Notes: generated by a model from the letters alone, not told the origin. A stretch of 64,000 nt of DNA from Terrimesophilobacter sp963702165 (GCA_963702165.1 OY969722.1:1860001-1924000); one strand, 5' to 3'. Positions 51,053-61,245 are shown, counted from the stretch's first letter. Made by a program: numbers and translations.

Positions 51053-51719
51053 CATCACTGAGCAGACCACCCCGACCAATCGACTGAGCACGCGCGCACT
51101 GGTCGGCATCATCTTGGGCGCGGCGATCCTGTTCGCGCTCGCCTTCGCCGCGGGACGGTTCACCGTCGCGGTGCCCGCGATGCCGTCGAACACCAGCGCC
51201 GAGGCAGGCTTCTCGCGCGACATGCAGACCCACCACCTTCAGGCGGTGCGTATGTCGATGATCATCCGCGACAACACGGATGACGAAGAGATCCGCCTGC
51301 TCGCCTACGACATCGCAACCACGCAGAGCCAGCAGGCCGGGCAGATGTTCGCCTGGCTGGAGCTGTGGGGGTTGCCGCAGGCCGCGCCCGAGCCGTCTAT
51401 GACCTGGATGAACCGGCCGACCCTGGACGGCTCCGCGCACAACCATGGCAGCGGCGACCAGGCGCACGAGCCGGGCGCGCCCATGCCCGGACTGGCGACG
51501 GAGGCGCAGCTCGCGGAGCTCGAGTCGCTTCATGGTGTCGAAGCCGAGCGCATGTTCCTGGAGCTGATGATCGCGCACCACATCGGCGGCGTCGAGATGG
51601 CAGAAGCGGTCCTCGACCGCAGCACGCATCCCGAGGTGCGGCAGCTCGCGAACGGCATGGTCATCGTGCAGGAGAAGGAGATCACCTACATGGAAGACCT
51701 GTTGGCGGAGCGCTCCTAA
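51030..51719 (+). CDS. DUF305 family protein
   Basis: 229 residues: one N-terminal membrane helix (LVGIILGAAILFALAFAAG), then the ferritin-like DUF305 domain with two Met/His motifs, FSRDMQTHHLQAVRMSMI and ELMIAHHIGGVEMAEAVL. Such proteins are often linked to copper. The start is uncertain: ATG 51030, overlapping the DUF3105 gene by 23 bp, or TTG 51045. The frame is intact although its neighbours on both sides are disrupted. Confidence 0.88.
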   Translation: MGQGRLPDITEQTTPTNRLSTRALVGIILGAAILFALAFAAGRFTVAVPAMPSNTSAEAGFSRDMQTHHLQAVRMSMIIRDNTDDEEIRLLAYDIATTQSQQAGQMFAWLELWGLPQAAPEPSMTWMNRPTLDGSAHNHGSGDQAHEPGAPMPGLATEAQLAELESLHGVEAERMFLELMIAHHIGGVEMAEAVLDRSTHPEVRQLANGMVIVQEKEITYMEDLLAERS

Positions 51720-51732
51720 CCCAACCCTTTGC

Positions 51733-51806
51733 GGTGATCGAGCTTGTCGAGATCGCGGTTCTGCCCGGTCTCGACAAGCTCGACCACCGGGGCGGGCTAA
51801 CCCGCC
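51733..51806. repeat. GTCTCGACA-type REP palindrome and terminator-like hairpin
   Basis: Arms GGTGATCGAGCTTGTCGAGA (51733-51752) and TCTCGACAAGCTCGACCACC (51769-51788) are complementary except for one position. A second hairpin GGCGGG-CTAA-CCCGCC (51791-51806) follows. Both lie between the convergent DUF305 and ABC exporter genes and probably end transcription from both sides. Confidence 0.78.
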
Positions 51807-51811
51807 GGTAG

Positions 51812-53669
51812 TCAGAACCGGGTCTGCTGCTGCGCGTACAGGCGCGAGTAGGTGCCGGATGCCGACACCAGGTCGGCGTGGGTTCCCCGCTCCACGATGC
51901 GGCCGGCCTCAACGACGTAGATGATGTCGGCGCCGGCGACGGTGGACAGCCGGTGTGCGATCGCGATCGTGGTGCGCCCGCGCGACGCTTCGTCCAGGGC
52001 CCGCTGCACCACCCGCTCAGAGATCGAGTCGAGCGCGCTGGTCGCCTCGTCCAGGATCAGCACGGGCGGGTCCTTCAGCAGCACGCGCGCGATCGCGATG
52101 CGCTGCTTCTCGCCGCCGCTCAGCCGGTAGCCGCGCTCCCCCACCACCGTCTCGTAGCCATCCGGGAACGACGCAATCGTGTCGTGGATGTTCGCCGCGC
52201 GCGCAGCCGCCTCCAGTTCGGCGTCGGTCGCCTCGGGCTTGGCGTAGCGGAGGTTCTCGGCGATTGTCGCGTGGAACAGGTAGGTCTCCTGACTGACGAT
52301 GCCGATGCTGCGAGTGCAGCGACTCCTGCAGCAGTTCGCGCACGTCGTCGCCCGCGAACAGCACGCTGCCCTGGGTGGCCTCGTAGAACCGCGGGATCAG
52401 GTACGAGATGGTGGTCTTGCCCGCTCCTGATGGGCCGACAAAGGCCGCGAACTCGCCCGGCTCGATGCGGAACGAGACCTCCTTCAGCGTCGGCGCCGCC
52501 AGCCCATCGCCGTCCGGGTAGGAGAAGCTGACGTTCTCGAACTCGACCCGCCCGATGCGGGACGGGTCCGCCGAGGTCGGCCGGGCATCCGCATGGTCGG
52601 TGATGGCGGGCGTCAGGTCGAGGTACTCGAAGATGCGAGCGAACAGCGCGCGCCGAGGTCTGCAGGTCGAGCGCGACACGCATGAGCCCGATCAGCGGGA
52701 ACATCAGCCGCGCCTGCACGGTCGTGAACGCGACGATGGTGCCGGCGCTGACCGGCACCTCGCGGAGGATGAGCCAGCGCGGCGACCACGTAGATGATCG
52801 CCGGGATGATCGCCAGAACAGCGACACCAGCGCGAAGAACCACTGCCCGCTCATCATCTGCCGCACCTGCAGCCGCATCTGGTTCTCGTTCTCGCCGCGG
52901 TAGCGGGCGATCTCCGCGCGCTGCTGGGTGAAGCTCTTGGCGAGCAGGATGCCGGAGACCGCTCAGCGTCTCCTGAGTGATCGCGGTCAGCTCGCTCAGC
53001 GACTCCTGCGTCTTGGTGGCGATGCGCGCCCGCACCTGACCGACCCGGCGCTGCGCGATCACGAGGAACGGCATCAGGATGAGCGCGACCACCGTGAGCT
53101 GCCAGTGACAGCAGCAGCATCGCAATGAACGCCGCGATCACCGTGACGGTGTTGCCGAGCACGCTCGAGACGGTGTTGCTCAGCACGCCGGCGACCCCGC
53201 CGACGTCGTTCTGCAGGCGGGACTGGATGTTGCCGGTCTTCGTGCGCGTGAAGAAGGCGAGCTCCATCGCTGCAGGTGCTCGAACATGCGCACCCGCAGT
53301 GCGCCCATGACCTTGTTGCCGACGGTCGAGGTCAGCCAGGTCTGCCACACACCGAGCGCGGTGGTGACGAGGAAGATGCAGCAGCATCAGCCCGACGATC
53401 TGCAGCAGCACGGGCAGATTCGGCGTTCCGGCTGGCGGGAAGAGGCCATGGTCGAATGCCTGCTGGGTGAGCAGCGGCGGGAGCACAGACAGGCCAGCGC
53501 CGATGAGGACGAGCGCCGACGGTGAGGATCAGTGCTCCCGGTGCGGCGCGAACAGTGCTGCGGTGCGCGTGAGCAGGTTGGGGATCCTCGGCGCGTCAGC
53601 GTTGACCGCCCGCTGCGCTTCCTCGTCGAGCCGGCCCCGATGACCGCCGCCGCCACGCATTCCACTCAT
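51812..53669 (-). CDS. ABC exporter, fused permease and ATPase (several indels)
   Basis: About 619 residues. N-terminal membrane domain with six helices (VLLQIVGLMLL, VLGNTVTVIAAFIAMLLLS, LTVVALILMPFLVIAQRRVG) and ELAFFTRTKTGNIQSRLQND, an exporter coupling-helix region. The C-terminal ATPase has Walker A FVGPSGAGKTT, signature RLSGGEKQRIAIA and Walker B VLILDEATSALDS. Start ATG 53669 (MSGMRGGGG). Frame changes occur throughout the first 1.3 kb read. Probably a homodimeric lipid or drug exporter; the substrate is unknown. Confidence 0.9.
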
Positions 53670-53695
53670 CCGTCAACCCTACGCACGCCCGCCCT

Positions 53696-53757
53696 CATCG
53701 AGTCGGACTTGTCGCCCAAATGGGGCACGCTACTTGGGCGACGAGCCCGACTCGATG
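53696..53757. repeat. Palindromic repeat, family C, copy 2
   Basis: CATCGAGTCGGACTTGTCGC + CCAA (53696-53719) pairs with TTGGGCGACGAGCCCGACTC + GATG (53734-53757). Same element as at 735-798. It lies four bases beyond the malG-like stop, upstream of the ABC exporter start, and is a likely terminator. Confidence 0.82.
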
Positions 53758-53761
53758 CGGC

Positions 53762-54660
53762 TCAGCGCTGCGAACCGGCCAGCAGCGCCTGCACGAAGTA
53801 GCGCTGGAAGGCGAAGAACACGATCAGCGGGATGATCATCGAGAGGAACGCACCCGCTCGACAGCACGTCGATGTTCGCGCCGAACTGCCGCAGCTGACT
53901 CTGGATCGCGACGGTCAGCGGCTGCGACTCCGAGTTGCGTGAAGATCAGCGCGACGAGCATGTCGTTCCAGGTCCACAGGAACTGGAAGATCGCGAGCGA
54001 GGCGATCGCCGGGATCGCCGAGCGGCAGGATCACGGTCGAGGAAGATGCGCCACTCGCTCGCCCCGTCGAGTCGCGCGGCCTCCAGCAGCTCCGACGGGA
54101 TCTGCGATGAAGAAGTTGCGCAGCAGGAAGATCGCGAACGGCAGGCCGAAGGCCACGTGGAACAGCACCACCCCGAAGATCGACCCGAAGATGCCGAGGG
54201 CACCGAACAGCCGGGCGATCGGGATCAGCGCCGACCTGGATCGGCACCGCGAGCAGGACGATCACCGCGATGAGCAGCCAGTCGCGGCCGGGGAACTCCA
54301 TCCACGCGAACGCGTAGCCGGCGAGCGCGCCGATCAGCGACGACGAGGAAGGTCGTCGGCACGGCGATCAGGATCGTGTTCAAGAACGAGCCGGTGATGG
54401 TCGGGTTCGACGAGCAGGTTGACGTAGTTGTCGAGCGTCAGCTGCGCTGGCGCGGTGAAGACCGTCCACCAGCCGGACGACGCGCTGTCGCCCGACCGTG
54501 CGCAGCGAGACGAGCAACAGGCCGAGCGACGGGACGAGCCAGAAGACAGCGATGATGAGCGAGGACCACGTTGACGATCGCGTTGCCGAAGAAGCCAAGG
54601 ATGCGCTCGGCCGACGGTGCTTCTTGCCGCGCGACGATGGTCGAGATCTGCGCCGGTCAC
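53762..54660 (-). CDS. Carbohydrate ABC transporter permease, MalG type (several indels)
   Basis: About 300 residues. Membrane helices IIAVFWLVPSLGLLLVSL and LLIAVIVLLAVPIQV; the coupling-loop EAA motif ELLEAARLDGASEWRIF; the end reads FFAFQRYFVQALLAGSQR, typical of MalG/AglG permeases. The start is probably GTG 54660, with GAGGAG ten bases upstream and overlapping the malF-like stop (GTGA). The pieces lie in different frames. Third gene of the importer operon; the ATPase is not encoded here and is presumably shared (MsmK type). Confidence 0.88.
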
Positions 54661-56040
54661 CGCGACTTCGCTCCTCTCGGAAGCGCCGCACATTGATGAT
54701 CATCGACGGGCAGCACCAGGATCAGCAGCAGGATCGCGAGCGCGCTGCCGAGGCCCTGGTTGTTGCCGCCACCGAACGACACCGTCCACATCTCGACGGC
54801 GATGACGTTGGCCGCGGGTTTCGATGCGCCGGGTGGTATCACGTAGACCAGGTCGAAGATCTTGAGCACGTTGATGATGAGAGTCACGAAGACGACGACG
54901 AGCACCGGCGACAGCAGCGGTGCCGGTGATCCGGCGGAACACCTGCCACTCGTTCGCGCCGTCCATGCGGGCGGCCTCCTGCAGCGATCGATCGATCGCG
55001 GAGAGACCGGATGCGATCATGCACCATCGCGAAGCCGGCCCAGATCCAGACGTAGCTGAGGATGATGACCGCCGGTGATGAAGGCGATCGCCGAGCCAGG
55101 AGACACCCTGGTAACCCTGCGTCGAAGTTCGTGCGCGGGCAGCGCGATCCGTGTAGCTGCCGGCGGCCAGGCCGGCGAGCTTGTATCGGCCCTGCGCATC
55201 GGTCTGTGCGGTCGCCGCGATCGTTCCATCCTGGGCCACGGCATCGACCTTGATGCCAGGCAGCCCGGATCTTGCCGTCCTCGATCTCGCCGTTCTGGCC
55301 GCCGCCGCCGCGGATGACGTCGAGCCATACCGTGCCGGTGATCTCACCCGAACCGGCCGACGCGGGCTGCCTTGGCCTGAGTGGCTTCGGCCGGGCAGCG
55401 TGTCGGCTCTGATGCCGACAAGCGGGAAGTTCTGCTGTGCGCCAGGTTCGACGGTGCCGTCGCTGGCGATCGTGCCGTTCTGCACGACGAGCCCGGAATC
55501 CGGTCGCACGTTGGCGCCCGGGATAGGCGGACTCGTCGGTGAACGCAGCCGTTGATCCGCTACGAGCGTCGCGTTGACGACGCCGAGGTTCGGGTTCTCT
55601 TGGAACATCGTGCGGAAGATGACGCCGGCGGCGAGCATCGAGATCGCCATCGGCATGAAGATGATGAGCTTGAACGCGGTCGACCACCGGATCTTGTCGA
55701 GCAGCACCGCGAAGATCAGCCCGAGGACCGTGCAGGTCACCGGCGCGACGATGACCCAGATGACGTTGTTCCTGATGGCGGTGAAGGTCGAGTCGTTCGC
55801 TGAACATCGTCGACGTAGTTGTCGAACCCGACGAACTGATTCCCGCTCGCGTCGAAGAACGACCGTATGACCGTGTAGACGATCGGGTAGACGACCAGCG
55901 CGCCGAGGAGGATCAGCGCGGGAGCCAGGAAGATCGAACGCAATGTAGAACATGCGCCGGCGGGACGATGCCCGGGAGGAACGGCCTTGGCCGTTCCTCC
56001 CGGGGTGCGTCTCCACCGGAGCAACCGCTGACTGTGTCAT
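54657..56040 (-). CDS. Carbohydrate ABC transporter permease, MalF type, with inserted extracytoplasmic domain (several indels)
   Basis: About 460 residues, against about 300 for ordinary MalF-type permeases. Helices LILLGALVVYPIVYTVIRSF, NNVIWVIVAPVTCTVLGLIF and FKLIIFMPMAISMLAAGVIF come first. An insert of about 150 residues follows (roughly 55080-55530), with GEITGTVWLDVI, LPGIKVDAVAQDGTIAATAQ and TDAQGRYKLAGLAAGSYT, the pattern of carboxypeptidase-regulatory/Cna-B-like beta domains. The permease then resumes with the EAA loop SLQEAARMDGANEWQVFRRI. Start ATG 56040. The insert sits between helices 3 and 4, where E. coli MalF has its P2 loop. Confidence 0.87.
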
Positions 56041-56061
56041 CGCCTGGCTCCGCACTGAGGG

Positions 56062-57387
56062 TTATCGACTATCGTATGCCGCCGCCGCCGCCTGCTCCAG
56101 CGCCTGCTGGGTCCCGGGATGTCAGTCGGGTCCTGCAGGAACGAGATCATGATCTGCCAGAAGCCCTGACCCTCGGTGCCACCGAAGGCGCTCGGCGTCA
56201 GGTCGGACATGTCGAAGCGGAACGTCTCGGCGCCGGTGAGCGCTTCGGCGATCTGCCGCGAGATGTCATCCGGATACATCGTCGTGTCGACGTTGTTGTT
56301 CGGAGAGGTCAGGCCGCCATTGGGCACCCACATCTCAGCCGCATCCGGGGACGCCAGGTACTCCATGAGGGCGTCCGTGGCATCGTCGTCCACCAGCGCA
56401 ACCGCGACGTCACCGCCACCGACAACGGCCGGCTTTGAGTCGTTCACCGACGGGAAGTCGTAGAACAGAGCGTTCTTGCCGACGGTGGAGTTGCCGTCAT
56501 CAGCGATGTTCCCTGCGACGAAGTCGCCCTCGTACACCGTTGCCGCCTTCGGGTCAGCACCGAAGACCTCGGTGACTGACTCGGGGAATGTGCGCTGCGC
56601 TGAGCCGGGCTCGATCAGAGCCGTGTTGCCCCACAGTTCAGCGAGCACTCCGAGGGCCTCGGCGACCGACGGATCGGTCCACGGGATCTCGTGGTTGGTC
56701 AGCTTGTCGTACATGTCTCCACCGGCAGTGCGCAGGTAGACGTTCTCGAACCAGTCGGTGAGCGGCCAGCCGACGTCTGCGCCGATCGAGATCCCGGCGT
56801 AGCCGCTGTCGCTGATGACCTGGAGCTGCTTCAGGAAGTCGTCCCATGTCTTCGGCACGGTCGGCACCCGCCTGGTCGTAGAGGTCCTTGTTGTACCAGA
56901 CCGTCGACTTGTTGGATGCCTTGAACCAGACGCCGTAGAGCTTGCCATCCACAGAACCGAGGTCGATCCAACTCTGCGAGTAGTTGTCTTTGACCGCCTT
57001 CTGAGCGTCAGAGGACAGCGGGATGAGGTTGCCGTCCTTGGCCAAGCTCTGGAGGAGCGCCGGCTGAGGCAGCAGCGCGACGTTGGGCGGGCTGCCGCCC
57101 TCGATCTGCGTGCCGAGCGTGGTGGCGGCCTTGTCTCCGAAGCTCGTGTAGTTCACCTTGGCTCCGGTTTCATCCTCGAACTTGGCCAGCACCGCCTCGA
57201 AGTTCTTCTGCTCGGCACCCGACCATGCGCCGGAAACCTCAAGCGTCTTGCCCGAGAAGTCTCCAAGGTTGTTAGCGGCATTGGTGTTGCTGCCGCCGCC
57301 ACCGCCGGTGCAACCGGTGAGAGCGAGGCCGACAACACCGAGAGCGGCGATGGGTGCGAGAAGTCTGTGCTGCAGGAACTTGCTCAT
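56062..57387 (-). CDS. Sugar ABC transporter substrate-binding lipoprotein (two indels)
   Basis: About 440 residues. Lipoprotein signal: MSKFLQHRLLAPIAALGVVG then LALTGC with the lipobox cysteine, a Gly/Ser/Asn linker, and a family 1 binding domain (KTLEVSGAWSGAEQKNFEAV, SWIDLGSVDGKLYGVWFKAS, TWDDFLKQLQVISDSGYAG, VSEYLASPDAA-like end). It resembles AglE-type alpha-glucoside binders. One extra base near 56868 and one missing near 56122 shift the frame; the corrected stop is TAA 56062-56064. First gene of the importer operon, divergent from lacI. Confidence 0.91.
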
Positions 57388-57469
57388 GTGCTTCCTCCTC
57401 ATCAGGTAGCCCGTCAAGGGAGGAATGTCGCCGCCCCGCGGGTCCATCATGCTGAAAGCCGGTCCCGTT

Positions 57470-57588
57470 CAGGAACCGGTTCCATAGACACGCTACGTCA
57501 CGGCCGTTCGGCTGTACAAGGACATATCCCAATCGCTTGGGAATCGTTGCTGTCAATCGCCGCGGGCGCATGTGGAACCGGTTCCACA
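57470..57588. promoter_or_regulatory. LacI-type operators of the sugar importer
   Basis: Three dyads lie between the divergent importer and lacI genes: GGAACCGGTTCC (57472-57483), TCCCAATCGCTTGGGA (57527-57542) and the perfect TGTGGAACCGGTTCCACA (57571-57588). The first and last share the CG-centred core that LacI/GalR regulators bind; the middle one may be a second regulator's site or part of the promoter. Confidence 0.85.
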
Positions 57589-57642
57589 AAATGCGTGCAT
57601 GTTGGCTATGCTGACGCTCGGGACAGCAAGGACGGAGTGAAC

Positions 57643-58665
57643 GTGAGCGCCATCGACGACGTCGCGCGCCGCGCCGGCGTATCCAAATCGACCGCCTCCC
57701 GCGCACTCAGCGGGCGCGGCTACGTCTCGGCCGCGACCCGCGACCGGGTGGTGCGGGCAGCCGCGGAGATCGGCTACGTGGCATCCTCCAACGCGGCGAG
57801 CCTGGTCACCGGACGCACCCGGAACGTCGGCATCGTCACGCCGAGTATCAGCCGCTGGTTCTTTGCCGAGGTGCTCGAGGGCATTGAGGCCGCGCTGATC
57901 GACGCCGACTACGACCTGACCCTGTACCGGCTGAGCGACGACCCGGCGAGACGGCGACGGGTGTTCGATTACTTCCTCGTGCGCAAGCGGGTCGACGCGG
58001 TGATCGCCGTCGGCATCTCGCTCACCAAGCAGGAAGTCGAACTGCTCCACTCGCTCGGCAAGCCGGTGGTCGGCATCGGCGGGGAGATCGACGGCATCGC
58101 AACGCTCAGCATCGACGACCTGGCCGCGGCGCGGTTCATGACCGAGCACCTGATCAGCCTCGGCCATACCCGCATCATGCACCTGGGCGATGACACCGAC
58201 GAGCAGGAGGGCTTCCACGTTCACGACCGGCGACTGGCCGGCGTGCGGCAAGCGCTCGACGCAGCCGGGCTCAGCCACGATGGGGACTTCCGCAAGGTCC
58301 CCTACTCGGTTCCTGGCGGATTCGACGGCGCGCTGACGGTGCTCGCCGACCCGACGTCCAGGCCGACGGCGATCATTGCCGGATGCGATGAGATCGCGAT
58401 CGGGGTGATGATCGCGGCTCGGCAGCTGGGCATCCTGATCCCTTCGCAGTTGTCCGTGGTTGGTGTCGACGGCCACACGCTCGCCGGGATGTTCGGGCTG
58501 ACGACGCTCGAGCAGCATCCGGCCGCTCAGGGCAGGGCTGCGGTGGAGGCCGTGCTCGATCGCCTGCGCGGCAACAGCCCCACCGAGGATGAAGCCCGCA
58601 TGGTGATGCCGGTCAATCTCGTGGTGCGCACGAGCACGACGGCGCCGCCCGACGACAGCGTGTGA
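57643..58665 (+). CDS. LacI-family transcriptional repressor
   Basis: 340 residues. The N-terminal HTH reads IDDVARRAGVSKSTASRALS with the hinge helix after it (ASSNAASLVTGRT); then a periplasmic-binding-like effector domain (NVGIVTPSISRWFFAEVLEG, IAGCDEIAIGVMIAARQLGI, VVGVDGHTLAGMFGLTTLEQ). Start GTG 57643 with GGAG at the right distance. Divergent from the substrate-binding protein gene, with matching operators between them, so it controls the importer and itself. The inducer is probably the imported sugar. Confidence 0.95.
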   Translation: MSAIDDVARRAGVSKSTASRALSGRGYVSAATRDRVVRAAAEIGYVASSNAASLVTGRTRNVGIVTPSISRWFFAEVLEGIEAALIDADYDLTLYRLSDDPARRRRVFDYFLVRKRVDAVIAVGISLTKQEVELLHSLGKPVVGIGGEIDGIATLSIDDLAAARFMTEHLISLGHTRIMHLGDDTDEQEGFHVHDRRLAGVRQALDAAGLSHDGDFRKVPYSVPGGFDGALTVLADPTSRPTAIIAGCDEIAIGVMIAARQLGILIPSQLSVVGVDGHTLAGMFGLTTLEQHPAAQGRAAVEAVLDRLRGNSPTEDEARMVMPVNLVVRTSTTAPPDDSV

Positions 58666-58832
58666 GATCCGCTCGGAGTCTGGACACGGAAACACTGAGG
58701 CCAGTAAGGTCACTGACACGGACCGACTTGGCCTGCACTTACCCGAATCAACCGCAGGTGCCCTCTCAGCCGCGCCCGTACCTCTCGAAGCTCGCGCACT
58801 GGTGCGCGCAACCGCATGGCGCAGGGAAGCCC

Positions 58833-60434
58833 GTGGAGACTATCGCAAGATTCGACGACCTGCACGATGGCGTTGCTCGTCGCCTGGCTTCCGGTGAGCC
58901 GTCGGCCGCCACGGCGCTGCTGTCCGAGAAGTGGCCGCGCTTCGTCACCCGGCACGGGCACGGCATCCGGGAACTCATCGAGTCCCTCCCGCACGAGCAG
59001 TGGTCGGACGACCCGTGGCTGCTTGCAGCGATCGGCTCGAGTTACCGCTCCGTCGACTCCCCCGGCGTGGTTGCCGGTCTGCCCTACTTCCGGGCCGCTG
59101 AAGCAGCAATCGCTGCAACTGCGGATGCCTCGCCCTGGCACACGTCGGACGTGCTCAGTCACCATTCGGCGGCGCTGAGGTCGCTCGGGCTGATCGCCGA
59201 GGCTGAGGCGAAGGCCGCCGAGGCGGGCACCCTGCTGCGCTCGGCCAGATCTCGCGGAACGAAACAGCGCGTGCGCGCTGAGGTTATCAACGCCTTGCAT
59301 CGCGGCCTGGTCGCCATCCACCTGGGCGACTTTGAGCGCGCGGAGGGGCTGCTCCAGCTGGCGGAGGGCCTCGCCGACCGCACACTGGGCATCGCCGAGC
59401 ATGTGGAGTGCCTCGCCGGGCTGGCCTACCTCCGCTATGCGGACGGGGACTTCGATCAGGCGCTCGCACTGGCGCGCAAAGCGGAGGCGCTCGATCCGGC
59501 GGTGCTCAACAGCCGGATCGGCGTGCTCGCGCTCACCGTCGACCTCCTTGTCGCCGTGGAACGCAATCGGCCGGACGATGTGATCCGTGCGGAGGGCCTC
59601 GTCAGCGCTGTCGCCGCCGGCTCGGAGTGGGAGCCGCTCAGTCTGTTCGCGCGCTCGGCCATCTCGGTCATCAGCGGACGGCACATCGAGGGCCTGGACC
59701 ACCTGCGTCGAGGCCGCCAGGCAATGCGCGACTGGACCGGTGACCCGGTGGCGCGGGAATTGTGCGAGGGCATGCGCGGCGTGCTCCACCTTCACCTCGG
59801 GCAGCGGGACGAGGCGCTCGCCATCTTCGAGGTTCTCGCCCCGACCGAGAATCACGCGAACTGTCCCGCGCGCTTCATCGCGGGCATCCGATTCCTCCAC
59901 GACGACTTCGCGGGCACCCTGGATGCGCTGGCGGAATGCGAACAGCTGGGCGATGACCACTCGACACGCACCATCATCGATGTGCTGCTGCTCAAGGCGG
60001 CGGCGCATTACGAGCTCGGCAACGCCGACATCGCCGACATCGCCTTCGACCAGGCGCTTCTCGTCGCCAGCCGCACGGGAATGAAGACACCGTTCACCCT
60101 CATTCCTGGCGACACCATGCAGCGCATGCTCAGCCGCGCCTCTGATCGCCCCCAGCCGGCGCCGGTGCATCGCATCCTCGACACCATGCGGGCCGGGCTC
60201 TCGAGCCCTTTGCATGCCGCTCTCGAACCGCTCAGCGAACGCGAACTCGACATCGCGCAGCGCCTGTCCGACGACAAGACGCTGGGGCAGATCGCCTCCG
60301 ACCTGTTCATCTCGACGAACACCCTGAAGACCCACCTGCGCAGCATCTACCGCAAGCTGAACGCGACGAGCAGGCGCGAGGCAGTGCGGCGGGTGCAGGA
60401 ACTCGGATTGAGCCGGGAAATCACCCGCTACTAA
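58833..60434 (+). CDS. LuxR-type regulator with TPR-like sensor region
   Basis: 533 residues if started at GTG 58833 (AGGGAAG upstream); the frame is open further to 58662. The long helical N-terminal region is TPR-like (AEAGTLLRSARSRG, GDFERAEGLLQLAEGLADR, DFDQALALARKAEALDP, HLGQRDEALAIFEVL). The C-terminal HTH is EPLSERELDIAQRLSDDKTL and STNTLKTHLRSIYRKLNATS. It resembles the C-terminal half of MalT/LAL regulators but has no NTPase domain. Targets and signal are unknown. Confidence 0.87.
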   Translation: METIARFDDLHDGVARRLASGEPSAATALLSEKWPRFVTRHGHGIRELIESLPHEQWSDDPWLLAAIGSSYRSVDSPGVVAGLPYFRAAEAAIAATADASPWHTSDVLSHHSAALRSLGLIAEAEAKAAEAGTLLRSARSRGTKQRVRAEVINALHRGLVAIHLGDFERAEGLLQLAEGLADRTLGIAEHVECLAGLAYLRYADGDFDQALALARKAEALDPAVLNSRIGVLALTVDLLVAVERNRPDDVIRAEGLVSAVAAGSEWEPLSLFARSAISVISGRHIEGLDHLRRGRQAMRDWTGDPVARELCEGMRGVLHLHLGQRDEALAIFEVLAPTENHANCPARFIAGIRFLHDDFAGTLDALAECEQLGDDHSTRTIIDVLLLKAAAHYELGNADIADIAFDQALLVASRTGMKTPFTLIPGDTMQRMLSRASDRPQPAPVHRILDTMRAGLSSPLHAALEPLSERELDIAQRLSDDKTLGQIASDLFISTNTLKTHLRSIYRKLNATSRREAVRRVQELGLSREITRY

Positions 60435-60584
60435 TCCCCGGTCACCCCGCGGATCACCCGCACCTGATGGCACTATCGTCCCAAGGCTTTCCACAAACGC
60501 AGGGCGGATTCGCCGTCGAGACGCCCTGAGGTACAGCCCGGCACACTCGTCCCTGATCCCGAGTCTTCCGGCTGAGACGGCTCA

Positions 60585-60630
60585 GCGCGGGGCATGTCCA
60601 GTGGTTCGGATGTGCCCCGCGCCCCCTTTT
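60585..60630 (+). terminator. Rho-independent terminator after the LuxR-type gene
   Basis: Perfect 10-bp stem GCGCGGGGCA/TGCCCCGCGC (60585-60594, 60613-60622) followed by CCCCCTTTT. It lies 150 bp beyond the stop. A weaker hairpin, CAGGGCG/CGCCCTG, precedes it near 60500-60528. Confidence 0.75.
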
Positions 60631-60665
60631 GCGCCAGTGCGCCATTCCGTGCCCCAGCGCGCACT

Positions 60666-60791
60666 TCCGGTCATCCGCGCCGTTGCGGGTCGTCGCGCAT
60701 GTGCGGACATCCGCGCCCCTCCCGCCGACACGCGAAGGCTCCGGACATCCGCGCCAGGCGCGCCGGGCGCGGATGTCCGCAGCGGGCGCGC
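60666..60791. repeat. Palindromic repeats, family B, multi-unit cluster
   Basis: Left-type units GTCATCCGCGCC, GCGGACATCCGCGCC and TCCGGACATCCGCGCC, and a right-type unit GGGCGCGGATGTCCGCAGCG + GGCGCG (60764-60790). With the terminators on both sides they fill the 420-bp gap between the LuxR-type gene and rplL, in which no gene is seen. Confidence 0.75.
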
Positions 60792-60802
60792 ACCGGGAAA
60801 CG

Positions 60803-60836
60803 CAAAGGGCGCCGCACCGAAACCGGTGCGACGCCC
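60803..60836 (-). terminator. Terminator of the rplJ-rplL operon
   Basis: On the minus strand GGGCGTCGCACCG and CGGTGCGGCGCCC form a stem with a GTTT loop, followed by TTTGCGTTTCCC, 20 bp after the rplL stop. Confidence 0.88.
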
Positions 60837-60855
60837 TCGCGTGAAGTGGAGCTGC

Positions 60856-61245
60856 TTACTTGAGCTCGACCGTTGCGCCAGCCTCTTCGAGCTGAGCCTT
60901 GGCCTTCTCGGCGGTCTCCTTGTTCGCGCCCTCGAGCACGGTTCCGGGGACGCCGTCAACGAGTGCCTTCGCCTCGCCGAGGCCGAGGCTGGTGAGTGCG
61001 CGCACCTCCTTGATGACCTGGATCTTCTTGTCGCCGGCTGCGGTGATGACGACGTCGAAGGAGTCCTTCTCCTCGACCTCTTCAGCAGCGGCGCCCGCGC
61101 CACCGGCGGCGGGTGCGGCAGCGGCGACCGGGGCGGCCGCGGTGACCTCGAAGGTCTCCTCGAACTTCTTCACGAAGTCGCTGAGCTCGATGAGGGTGAG
61201 CTCCTTGAATGCGTCGAGCAGCTCGTCAGTGGTGAGCTTTGCCAT
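60856..61245 (-). CDS. rplL: 50S ribosomal protein L7/L12
   Basis: 129 residues: N-terminal dimerisation domain (MAKLTTDELLDAFKELTLIE), an Ala/Gly/Pro-rich hinge (about residues 37-55) and the C-terminal factor-binding domain (DVVITAAGDKKIQVIKEVRA, LGLGEAKALVDGVP). Forms the ribosomal stalk that recruits translation GTPases. Second gene of the rplJ-rplL operon, 55 bp after rplJ. Confidence 0.98.
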   Translation of the reverse strand: MAKLTTDELLDAFKELTLIELSDFVKKFEETFEVTAAAPVAAAAPAAGGAGAAAEEVEEKDSFDVVITAAGDKKIQVIKEVRALTSLGLGEAKALVDGVPGTVLEGANKETAEKAKAQLEEAGATVELK

